The notes under the pieces were generated by a model. The model was not told where the DNA came from, did no database searches, and saw only the letters and a list, made by a program, of their open reading frames with translations. This document shows positions 23,769 to 30,755 of a stretch of DNA of 37,688 nt, one piece after another. The stretch comes from Actinomycetes bacterium. Lineage in GTDB: Bacteria > Actinomycetota > Acidimicrobiia > Acidimicrobiales > GCA-2861595. The DNA lies in NCBI GenBank assembly GCA_023264975.1, contig JAHFUS010000041.1, forward strand, positions 1-37,688, written 5' to 3'. Positions within the stretch are counted from its first letter, which is position 1. The number at the start of each line of letters is the position of its first letter. Made by a program: the position numbers and the translations under genes.

Positions 23769-23806
23769 ACCGACAGAGGCACCCGAGATCGGGCGCCTCT
23801 GTCGGT
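23769..23806 (-). terminator. Long hairpin between pilin 3 and pilin 2
   Basis: ACCGACAGAGGC (23769-23780) pairs perfectly with GCCTCTGTCGGT (23795-23806), and the 14-nt interior can extend the stem with CCCG/CGGG. It sits after pilin 3 and 27 nt before the pilin 2 ATG. There is no U-tract, so it may act as a partial terminator, an RNase barrier or a ribosome-access switch. Confidence 0.55.
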
Positions 23807-23854
23807 GACCTTGCTTTCCTTGCATCGCTCCCGCCCCGCCGTAGCAGCGGGCTA

Positions 23855-24049
23855 CTACTGGAGGGCGCTTCCGGTCTTGCTGAGGGACTTGTTGGCGCCG
23901 GAGCCGATCAGGGTGATCGCCCCGATGCAGATGACGGCGATGAGAGCGAGGAGGAGGGCGTACTCCACGAGGCTGGCGCCCCGCTCGTCCTTCACCTTTG
24001 CTCGGATTGTGGCCTGGCAGTACGCCCAGCACATGCTGATCATGTTCAT
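23855..24049 (-). CDS. flp: Flp-family pilin 3
   Basis: A 64-residue pilin with leader MNMISMCWAYCQATIRAKVK, then DERG-ASLVEYALLLALIAV and the tail GSGANKSLSKTGSALQ. It is the near-identical partner of pilin 1. ATG 24049 follows GGGAGCGGGAC, a good ribosome site. Upstream are GATAGT (a -10 box) and the shared inverted-repeat element at 24110-24127. It is the best candidate for the major subunit, with its RG|ASLVEY site fully canonical. Confidence 0.93.
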   Translation of the reverse strand: MNMISMCWAYCQATIRAKVKDERGASLVEYALLLALIAVICIGAITLIGSGANKSLSKTGSALQ

Positions 24050-24109
24050 GTCCCGCTCCCGTAGATCGTCGGTCAGGCTAAACTATCGGCGGGAGAACCG
24101 GGGGAGAAC

Positions 24110-24127
24110 ATAGGGCATCTGACCAAT
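24110..24127 (-). promoter_or_regulatory. Pilin inverted-repeat element, copy 2
   Basis: Plus strand ATAGGGCATCTGACCAAT, the same element with one mismatch in the left arm. On the minus strand it ends 22 nt before GATAGT, the likely -10 box of pilin 3. Pilin 4 has the identical 22-nt spacing to GATACT. Confidence 0.6.
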
Positions 24128-24162
24128 GTTCGGCCCGTATGGACCCCGATCGTCCCGATCAT

Positions 24163-24357
24163 CTACTGGATCGAGCTTGCGCTCCGGCTGAACGACGTGG
24201 CGGTGGTCGCACCCACCATCGACACCGCTGTGACGCAGACGACGGCGATCAGGACGGTGAGCAGGGCGTACTCCACGAGGCTGGCGCCCCGCTCGTCCCT
24301 CACCGCCGAACGGAACGTCGCCCGCACGAAGGCCGCACACAGACTGATGAGTCTCAT
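24163..24357 (-). CDS. flp: Flp-family pilin 4
   Basis: A 64-residue pilin that is the most diverged of the four: MRLISLCAAFVRATFRSAVR, then DERG-ASLVEYALLTVLIAV and a tail with ATTATSFSRSASSIQ. The processing motif is intact. AGGGAG precedes the ATG at 24357. It carries the perfect-palindrome copy of the shared element at 24419-24436. It may be a minor or alternative subunit. The gene is nearest to the response regulator. Confidence 0.9.
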   Translation of the reverse strand: MRLISLCAAFVRATFRSAVRDERGASLVEYALLTVLIAVVCVTAVSMVGATTATSFSRSASSIQ

Positions 24358-24418
24358 GGTCCAGCTCCCTTGACGACGACCTATCCACTGAGTATCGGCA
24401 GCGATCGCCCGCGGGTGA

Positions 24419-24436
24419 ATAGGTCGATCGACCAAC
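24419..24436 (-). promoter_or_regulatory. Pilin inverted-repeat element, copy 3
   Basis: Plus strand ATAGGTCGATCGACCAAC, with the perfect palindrome GGTCGATCGACC at 24422-24433. On the minus strand it ends 22 nt before GATACT, the likely -10 box of pilin 4. It lies 61 bp from the stop of the response-regulator gene. Confidence 0.6.
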
Positions 24437-24496
24437 GGAGGTGAACTGGCGCGACACGGGTGAGACGAATGTCGGGCCCGGACGCGGCGCTGGCGC

Positions 24497-25153
24497 TCAG
24501 TCCAGCCGGATCAGACCCATTCGCACGGCCCGTACCACCGCTTGGGTCCGGTCGCGCGAGTCGAGCTTCTCGTAGATGGACGAGAGGTGATGGCGCACCG
24601 TCTTGGTGCTGATGTAGAGCGCCTGGGCCACCTCGGGAGTGCTCTTGCCGTCGGCAATGTGCTTCAGCACCTCCTCCTCCCGCTGTGTGAGCAGGGCCCC
24701 GGTGTGGCCGGTCCGGGCCTCGGGCTGGTGGGCCTCGACCAGCATGGACGACGCCAGGTCCGGGGAGAGGATTGCTTCTCCGTTGGTCACGGCGTTGAGC
24801 ATGGCGACGATGTCGTCCGTCGTGCAGTCCTTGACCAGATAGCCGGCGGCGCCAGCGCGCACGGCTTCGGTGACCACCGAGGCGTCGGCGTGCATGGTGA
24901 GGATGAGGACCTCCACATCGGGATGGCGGGAGCGGATGATCTTGGTCGCCTCCACGCCGCCGGTGCGCGGCATGGTGACGTCCATGAGCACCACGTCGGG
25001 TCGGAGCCTCTCGGCCAGGAGCACTGCCTCGTCGCCGTCGCCGGCCTCGCCGACCACATCGACCCCAGCGTCCTCCAGTGACCGCCGGAGTACCTCGCGC
25101 AGGAGGGTGTGGTCGTCGGCCAGCACGACCCGGATCTTCACCGCCGCAGCCAT
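24497..25153 (-). CDS. NarL/FixJ-family response regulator
   Basis: A 218-residue regulator with a receiver domain (D13/D14, phosphoacceptor D58 in LMDVTMP, T86, K108) and a C-terminal LuxR-type helix-turn-helix (about 154-210, LTQREEEVLKHIADGKSTPE and ISTKTVRHHLSSIYEKL). NarL-class proteins bind inverted repeats as dimers when phosphorylated, commonly as activators near -35. Its start overlaps the 3' end of the sensor kinase gene by 16 nt, so the two are coupled. The pilin elements directly downstream are its most likely targets; this is inferred from position and symmetry. Confidence 0.95.
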   Translation of the reverse strand: MAAAVKIRVVLADDHTLLREVLRRSLEDAGVDVVGEAGDGDEAVLLAERLRPDVVLMDVTMPRTGGVEATKIIRSRHPDVEVLILTMHADASVVTEAVRAGAAGYLVKDCTTDDIVAMLNAVTNGEAILSPDLASSMLVEAHQPEARTGHTGALLTQREEEVLKHIADGKSTPEVAQALYISTKTVRHHLSSIYEKLDSRDRTQAVVRAVRMGLIRLD

Positions 25154-26862
25154 AGTCGCACCTCGGTGCCCTGGTCGGGTGTCGAGACGATGGTGAGCGA
25201 ACCGCCGATCGCATCCGCACGTTCCTGCATCCCCAGGATTCCGTAGCTGTCCTGCCGGCGAGCGGATGAAGGGGGCATGCCCTTGCCGTCGTCGGTGACG
25301 CGCAGCTCGGCTTCTTGTTCCCCGGTGGTCCAGGCCAGGACCAGTGAACGGGCCCCCGAGTGGCGCTCGGCGTTGGTGACCGCCTCCTGCGCGATACGCC
25401 AGATCTCCCGTTCCACCGGGATCGGTAGGCGCCGCGACGCCTTCTGGCTGAATGTCACCTCGAGCAGAGCCCGGCGCGCCACCCGGTCGAGGAACTTCGA
25501 CAGAGCGGTGTTCAGGTCGTGTTCCTCGGAGATGTCGGTCCGAAGGTCGGAGAGCGTCTCGCGCAACTCTGCCACCACGGATCGGACGGTTTCGCGCAAA
25601 TCCAGGAGCTGGCGGCGGACGTCCTCCTCAGGCGTGTTCCTCGCCGCCCGGTCGAGCTCGAAGCTCACGAGGGCCAACGACTGGCCGACCCGGTCGTGGA
25701 GGTCCCGGGCGATACGTGTGCGCTCCTCCCCGGCTGCCAGCGTCCCGATCCGGGCGAACCACCGGGCGTTGTCGATGGAGACGGCCATCTGCTCCACGAA
25801 CGCCTCGAGCAACGCCGGTTGCGGCGCAGCGAAGCCGTCCACCCCGCGACGCTCGAGCGCGACCAGTCCGACGAGCTCCTGGCGTGCCCACAACGGGGCG
25901 TAGAGGCCTGCTCTGGACTCGTCCGTCAGGCCTTGGCCGTTGCTCCCGCCCAGGGGGGTCACCAGCGTCGGTGTGGCGTCGGCCAGGGCGTCGGCGAGGA
26001 TCTGGGGCAGGTCGGCCGTGGCCAGCTCGCCGGCCAGCTGGGTTCCTGACGACTTTGCCACGGTCCAGATTCCGTCGTCCCGCAGCAGGATGACCAACAC
26101 ATCGGGCTCGAAGAGGTCCCGCAGCCGGGCTGCGTTCGATTCGAGCGTGTCGTTCAGGTCGAGCGACATCGGAAGCGTGGTCGTGACGTGGTGGAGCTGG
26201 AGAAGCAGGCGGTTGGCCTCGGACAGCTGGCGAAGGCGGTCCATGAAGGCCGACGTCTCCGCCGATGCCGTCACGGTGAGCCCCCTGGCGAAACCGGTGA
26301 CGATGGCCACGAGCATCAGCTCGCCTGCCCATTGGCTGGTGAACCGGACGGTGGCGGTCGCATCCGTCAGGTGGTAGGGCACGGCGACGGCCAGGATCGA
26401 GGTGGCGGCGGCCGGTAGGGAGAAGGCATACCCCCCTGCGAAGCCGGCCACGCACACCACGGTGACCAGCCCCAGCACGAAGACCGAGGTCCAGTAGCCG
26501 GTGAGGATGACGGCGGTGAGCATGACCGCCATCTCCACCAAGGTCGCGGTGATGGCGTAAGCGCCCCCCCGGGAGATCTCGATCGGCCGGACCGTGCGCC
26601 AAAGCGCGTAGGCGAGAACGCCGGCTCCCGTGATGGCGTCGGCGCGTGTGCGGGTCCCGGTCGACAGCAGGAGGAGGGCGACCGCCGTGGTCGCCCAGCG
26701 AACAGCGGTGACGACGGCGGTAAAGCTCTCGTCCCGTGACGTGCGCGGGGTGAGGGGACCGGTGTCGTCGACAGCAGGCGCCGCCAATGCGGCCGACGGC
26801 GTGAGCTGTGCCCGGGCCTGGGCCGGGGCATTCAGTTCGATGGCCCTGAACTCGCTGCGCAT
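25138..26862 (-). CDS. NarL-type sensor histidine kinase (membrane, GAF, HisKA_3, HATPase)
   Basis: A 574-residue kinase: about five or six membrane helices at 50-195, a coiled-coil linker, a GAF domain (about 235-370), a HisKA_3 phosphotransfer domain with ARDLHDRVGQ (H389) and a HATPase_c domain (N-box EREIWRIAQEAVTNAERH, G-box VTDDGKGMP, then SYGILGMQERADAIGGSL). The stimulus is unknown; the polytopic head with little outside loop suggests sensing within or at the membrane, and the GAF may bind a small molecule. ATG 26862 has protein-like sequence from the first residue; an open frame upstream is antisense to uvrB and not real. Confidence 0.95.
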   Translation of the reverse strand: MRSEFRAIELNAPAQARAQLTPSAALAAPAVDDTGPLTPRTSRDESFTAVVTAVRWATTAVALLLLSTGTRTRADAITGAGVLAYALWRTVRPIEISRGGAYAITATLVEMAVMLTAVILTGYWTSVFVLGLVTVVCVAGFAGGYAFSLPAAATSILAVAVPYHLTDATATVRFTSQWAGELMLVAIVTGFARGLTVTASAETSAFMDRLRQLSEANRLLLQLHHVTTTLPMSLDLNDTLESNAARLRDLFEPDVLVILLRDDGIWTVAKSSGTQLAGELATADLPQILADALADATPTLVTPLGGSNGQGLTDESRAGLYAPLWARQELVGLVALERRGVDGFAAPQPALLEAFVEQMAVSIDNARWFARIGTLAAGEERTRIARDLHDRVGQSLALVSFELDRAARNTPEEDVRRQLLDLRETVRSVVAELRETLSDLRTDISEEHDLNTALSKFLDRVARRALLEVTFSQKASRRLPIPVEREIWRIAQEAVTNAERHSGARSLVLAWTTGEQEAELRVTDDGKGMPPSSARRQDSYGILGMQERADAIGGSLTIVSTPDQGTEVRLWLRR

Positions 26863-26878
26863 GTGCCCGACCCCCGAT

Positions 26879-26890
26879 CCTACTAGTAGG
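26879..26890 (-). promoter_or_regulatory. Perfect palindrome at the sensor kinase promoter
   Basis: CCTACTAGTAGG is a perfect 12-bp palindrome 16 bp upstream of the kinase ATG. On the minus strand it runs into TAGGAT, a TAnnnT -10 box 14 nt before the ATG, so a protein bound here would block or modulate the promoter of the two-component operon. No regulator is identified. Confidence 0.4.
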
Positions 26891-26893
26891 TAG

Positions 26894-27022
26894 CTCCCGA
26901 GGGATCGCCGGAGTGGGGTGCGGTTCGGCGACGACTTCGGCGGCCCCCGCAGCGGCGGCCGCACCCACGAGGGCGACGACTTCATGGGCGCCAAGCTGCA
27001 GATCCTGGGCCCAGGCCCGTGA
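26894..27022 (+). pseudogene. Truncated M23 (LytM) peptidase remnant
   Basis: The plus-strand frame reads [21 protein letters not shown], then [13 protein letters not shown] and a stop. This closely follows the start of actinobacterial M23 metallopeptidase domains ([24 protein letters not shown]), including the zinc-binding His and Asp in the HxGxD-like RTHEGDD. The rest of the domain, with the second HxH zinc ligand motif, is absent, and there is a stop codon just upstream at 26891. At about 40 codons it cannot be a working peptidase, so it is a gene fragment left at the left border of uvrB. The identification is by eye. Confidence 0.6.
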
Positions 27023-27053
27023 CGGCAGCATCTGGCCGTGCCGGTGACGCCGG

Positions 27054-27059
27054 TACGAT
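27054..27059 (+). promoter_or_regulatory. -10 hexamer TACGAT, uvrB (leaderless)
   Basis: TACGAT followed by 7 nt and GTG at 27067, the same hexamer and spacing as at polA. No ribosome site is present, which supports a leaderless start at that GTG. Confidence 0.55.
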
Positions 27060-27066
27060 CTTTCAG

Positions 27067-29079
27067 GTGCCGCCCTTCAACGTCGTCTCGGATTTCGCGC
27101 CCGCCGGCGACCAGCCGCGGGCGATCGAGCAGCTGGCCGAGGGCATCGACCGGGGCGACCGGTTCCAGACCCTGCTCGGCATCACCGGGTCGGGCAAGTC
27201 GGCCACCATCGCCTGGACAATCGAGGCGGTGCAGCGGCCCACGCTGGTGATCGCCCCCAACAAGTCGCTGGCCGCCCAGCTGGCCAACGAGTTCCGGGAG
27301 TTCTTCCCCCAGAACCGCGTCGAGTACTTCGTCAGCTACTACGACTACTACCAGCCCGAGGCGTACATCGCCTCCAGCGACACCTACATCGAGAAGGACT
27401 CGTCGATCAACGACGAGGTCGACCGCCTCCGCCACTCGGCCACCGCCGCCCTGCTCGGCCGGCGGGACGTGATAGTGGTCGCCTCGGTGAGTTGTATCTA
27501 CGGCCTGGGCTCGCCGGAGGAGTACTCCAAGCGCATGCTCATGCTCAGCCCGGGTGACGAGCGCGACCACCGCAGCGTGCTCAAGCAGCTGGTCGACATG
27601 CAGTACGAGCGCAACGACCACAACCTGGTGCGGGGCAAGTTCCGGGTTCGGGGCGACACCATCGAGGTGCACCCGGCCTACGAGGAGTCCGCCGTGCGCA
27701 TCGAGCTGTTCGGCGACGAGGTGGAGCGCATCAGCCGCATCGACACCCTCACCGGCGAGCAGCTGGGCGACGTGACCGAACTCACCATCTTCCCCGCCAC
27801 CCACTACGTGGCGGGCGACGACCGCATGCGCCGGGCCATCGGCGGCATCGAGGTCGAGCTCCAGCAGCGTCTGGCCTTCTTCGAGAGCCAGGGCAAGCTG
27901 CTCGAGGCGCAGCGCCTGCGCATGCGCACCCAATACGACCTGGAGATGATGGCCGAGGTCGGCGTGTGCAACGGCATCGAGAATTACAGCCGCCACATCG
28001 ACGGGCGATCGGCGGGGGAGCCGCCCCACACCCTCCTCGACTTCTTCCCCGAGGACTTCCTGCTGGTCATCGACGAGAGCCACGTCACGGTGCCGCAGTT
28101 GCACGGCCAGTACCAGGGCGACCGGTCCCGCAAGGAGACGCTGATCGACCACGGGTTCCGCCTGCCGTCGGCGGCCGACAACCGCCCGCTGCGGTTCGAC
28201 GAGTTCTACGAGCGGGTGAACCAGGCCGTGTTCCTGTCGGCCACGCCGTCGGCCTACGAGATCCAGCAGTCGGCCCAGGTGGTGGAGCAGATCGTGCGGC
28301 CCACCGGGCTGGTCGACCCCGAGGTGATCGTCAAGCCCACCAAGGGCCAGATCGACGACCTGATCGGGGCCATCAACGAGCGGGTGGCGGTGGGCGCCCG
28401 GGTGTTGGTCACCACCCTCACCAAGAAGATGGCCGAGGACCTCACCGACTACCTGCTCGAGATGGGCGTCCGGGTGCGCTACCTGCACTCCAACATCGAC
28501 ACCATCCAGCGCATCGAGATCCTGCGCGACCTGCGGCTGGGGGAGTTCGACGTGCTGGTGGGCATCAACCTCCTTCGGGAGGGCCTCGACCTGCCCGAGG
28601 TGTCGCTTGTCGCCATCCTCGACGCCGACAAGGAGGGCTTCCTCCGCAGCGAGACGTCGCTCATCCAGACCATGGGGCGGGCGGCGCGCAACGTGGACGG
28701 CTCGGTGGTGATGTACGCCGACAAGGTCACCGACTCCATGCAGCGGGCCATCTCCGAGACCCAGCGGCGCCGGGCCGTGCAGCAGGCCTACAACATCGAG
28801 CACGGCATCGACCCGCAGACGATCATCAAGGCCGTCACCGATATCCTCGCCCAGCTGCGCCCCGACGAGACCGCTCCCGTCCCCGGTGGCGGCAAGCGGT
28901 CGCGGCGGCGTGACAAGAGCGACTTCGCCGAGCTGCCGCGCGACGAGCTGGGCCGGCTAATCCGCACCCTCGAGGAGGAGATGCACACCGCGGCCGCCGA
29001 CCTGCGCTTCGAGTACGCCGCCCGCCTGCGCGACGAGGTGAACGACCTGAAGCGGGAGCTGCGAGAGGTCAGGATCTGA
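27067..29079 (+). CDS. uvrB: Excinuclease ABC subunit B
   Basis: A 670-residue UvrB, the damage-verifying helicase-like subunit of nucleotide excision repair, working with UvrA and UvrC. Visible are [13 protein letters not shown] (Walker A), the beta-hairpin [21 protein letters not shown] (Walker B region), [46 protein letters not shown] (motif VI) and a C-terminal UVR coiled coil ([20 protein letters not shown]). GTG 27067 gives [16 protein letters not shown], the normal start of the family, and has a -10 box 7 nt upstream; an in-frame GTG at 27019 adds 16 unconvincing residues overlapping the M23 remnant. Confidence 0.97.
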   Translation: MPPFNVVSDFAPAGDQPRAIEQLAEGIDRGDRFQTLLGITGSGKSATIAWTIEAVQRPTLVIAPNKSLAAQLANEFREFFPQNRVEYFVSYYDYYQPEAYIASSDTYIEKDSSINDEVDRLRHSATAALLGRRDVIVVASVSCIYGLGSPEEYSKRMLMLSPGDERDHRSVLKQLVDMQYERNDHNLVRGKFRVRGDTIEVHPAYEESAVRIELFGDEVERISRIDTLTGEQLGDVTELTIFPATHYVAGDDRMRRAIGGIEVELQQRLAFFESQGKLLEAQRLRMRTQYDLEMMAEVGVCNGIENYSRHIDGRSAGEPPHTLLDFFPEDFLLVIDESHVTVPQLHGQYQGDRSRKETLIDHGFRLPSAADNRPLRFDEFYERVNQAVFLSATPSAYEIQQSAQVVEQIVRPTGLVDPEVIVKPTKGQIDDLIGAINERVAVGARVLVTTLTKKMAEDLTDYLLEMGVRVRYLHSNIDTIQRIEILRDLRLGEFDVLVGINLLREGLDLPEVSLVAILDADKEGFLRSETSLIQTMGRAARNVDGSVVMYADKVTDSMQRAISETQRRRAVQQAYNIEHGIDPQTIIKAVTDILAQLRPDETAPVPGGGKRSRRRDKSDFAELPRDELGRLIRTLEEEMHTAAADLRFEYAARLRDEVNDLKRELREVRI

Positions 29080-29096
29080 ACCGTCTGGGGGGCGCG

Positions 29097-30755
29097 GTGC
29101 GCCGCCCGCTGGCGGCCTGTGCCCTCCTGCTCGCCATTTACGCCGGCATGTCCCTGCTCAACGACCCCCGGGCCTATCTGGGTACGGACACGGGCGGCAA
29201 GGTCGCCACCCTGAAGGTGATGACGAAGCGGGGCCGGTTGGACCCCGACATCGGATACTGGGCCGAGCGCTGGGACCCGGCGGGCCGAGTCCACCCGCTG
29301 TACTACACCGCCCACTATGGCCGGCGGTGGGTAAATGCCACGACGCTGCCCGTGCTGTACGCGGCCTATCCCTTGTACCAGTTGGGGGGCTACCGCCTGG
29401 TCCTGCTCCTGCCCATGCTTGGTTCGGTGCTGGCCGCCCTGGCCGCCCGTGCCCTCGCCCGGCGTCTGTCCGGGAGCGACGGCTGGGTCGCCTTCTGGCT
29501 GGTGGGGCTGGCGTCGCCCATGCTCGTCTACGCACTGGACTTCTGGGAGCACTCGATCGGCGTCGCCGCCGTGGCGTGGGGCGTCGTGCTGCTCCTCGAC
29601 GTCGTCGAGGACCGTCGCGGCTGGCCCGCGTTCCTCGGCGCCGGAGCGCTGTTCGGGCTGGCCGCTACGGTGCGGACGGAGGCGCTGGTCTACGGCTTCG
29701 TGGCCGTGGCCGGCGCCTGCCTCGGCGCCCTGTTGTGGCGGCGCAACGTGGCCCTCGCCGTGGGCGGCGGCGTGCTCGCGGTGGTCGGGTTGCTCGTCCC
29801 GCTGTTGGCGAACATGGCCCTGGAACTGGCGACGGTGGGCGAGCCGATCCGCTTCAGCCGTGCCGCCGGCACCGCCTCCGGCGCCGTTTCGGGCCTCGCC
29901 TCGGGCGCCGGGGAGGCCTCGAGTGTCGCCGGCACACGGGTGCAGGAGGCGCTGCTCAATGCGGCCGCCCTGAACCCACTGCTGGAGCCGCTCTCCTCTT
30001 TGGTCGGCTTCACCGTGCTGGGCCTGCTCGTATTCGTGGTGTGGCGGACGTCGCGGCACGGGGAAGTGGGCCCGGCCGTGCTGGCCGCCGTCGGCGTCGG
30101 CGCGCTCTACGCCATCCGTTTCGCGGACGGCCCCGGCTTCGTCCCCGGCCTGGTGGGGGCCACCCCGTTGGTGGCGGTGGGGCTCGTGCTCGGCTGGAGG
30201 ACCCGACCGGGGCGCTGGGTGCTGGGCGTCGCCCTGGTGTCGCTTCCCCTGGTGTGGGCCACGCAGTTCCCGGGGGGGGCGACCCCGCAGTGGGCCGGCC
30301 GCTACCTGCTCGTGAGCGGCCTGCTGGCGGGAGTCACCGGGATCGTCTCCCTCCCTGCGCTGCGCCCGTGGGCTCGCAACTCCGTGGTCGGCCTGGCGGT
30401 TGTGGTTACCGCCTTCGGGGCCCTGTGGATGTCGATCCGCACCCATGACGTCGCCCGGGCCCTGGCTGCCCTCAACGGGCGGCCCGAGCCGGTGTTGGTC
30501 TCGCGCGTCGGCCACCTGGCGCGTGAGGGTGGTGTGTTCTATGGCGAGCACCGCTGGTTGACGGCGCCCACCGACGCCGACCAGCGATTCGCGGTGCATG
30601 TACTGGAGCAGGCGGGCGTCACGCGCTTCGGCCTGGTGTTCCTCTCGGTCGAGGCGCCGAAGACGCCCGTCGCCGGGTGGCGGAATGTTGGTTCCGACGA
30701 ACTCGAGCTGGTGGACGGCCTCATGCTGCGGGTGACCACCTACGAGGCGAGGTGA
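29097..30755 (+). CDS. Multi-pass membrane protein, possible GT-C glycosyltransferase
   Basis: A 552-residue protein with about ten to twelve predicted helices and a soluble C-terminal portion of about 90 residues. The first loop after helix 1 carries LNDPRAYLGTDTGGKVATLKVM and is rich in Asp and His residues, as in GT-C transferases that use lipid-linked sugars. I cannot assign a named family. It starts 17 nt after uvrB and its stop overlaps the next gene in GTGA, placing it at the head of a four-gene cluster with another large membrane protein, a GT2-methyltransferase fusion and a third membrane protein. Together these suggest synthesis or modification of a cell-surface glycan. Confidence 0.6.
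   Translation: MRRPLAACALLLAIYAGMSLLNDPRAYLGTDTGGKVATLKVMTKRGRLDPDIGYWAERWDPAGRVHPLYYTAHYGRRWVNATTLPVLYAAYPLYQLGGYRLVLLLPMLGSVLAALAARALARRLSGSDGWVAFWLVGLASPMLVYALDFWEHSIGVAAVAWGVVLLLDVVEDRRGWPAFLGAGALFGLAATVRTEALVYGFVAVAGACLGALLWRRNVALAVGGGVLAVVGLLVPLLANMALELATVGEPIRFSRAAGTASGAVSGLASGAGEASSVAGTRVQEALLNAAALNPLLEPLSSLVGFTVLGLLVFVVWRTSRHGEVGPAVLAAVGVGALYAIRFADGPGFVPGLVGATPLVAVGLVLGWRTRPGRWVLGVALVSLPLVWATQFPGGATPQWAGRYLLVSGLLAGVTGIVSLPALRPWARNSVVGLAVVVTAFGALWMSIRTHDVARALAALNGRPEPVLVSRVGHLAREGGVFYGEHRWLTAPTDADQRFAVHVLEQAGVTRFGLVFLSVEAPKTPVAGWRNVGSDELELVDGLMLRVTTYEAR

Noticed and set aside
23841-23855. Small hairpin GTAGC-AGCGG-GCTAC at the pilin 3 stop
   Set aside because: Only 5 bp and partly within the coding end; too weak to list next to the much longer hairpin at 23769-23806.
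10377-27066. Search for transposase, integrase or att repeats flanking the accessory block
   Set aside because: No such gene and no obvious direct repeat was seen at the borders, so a mobile-element claim is not made.
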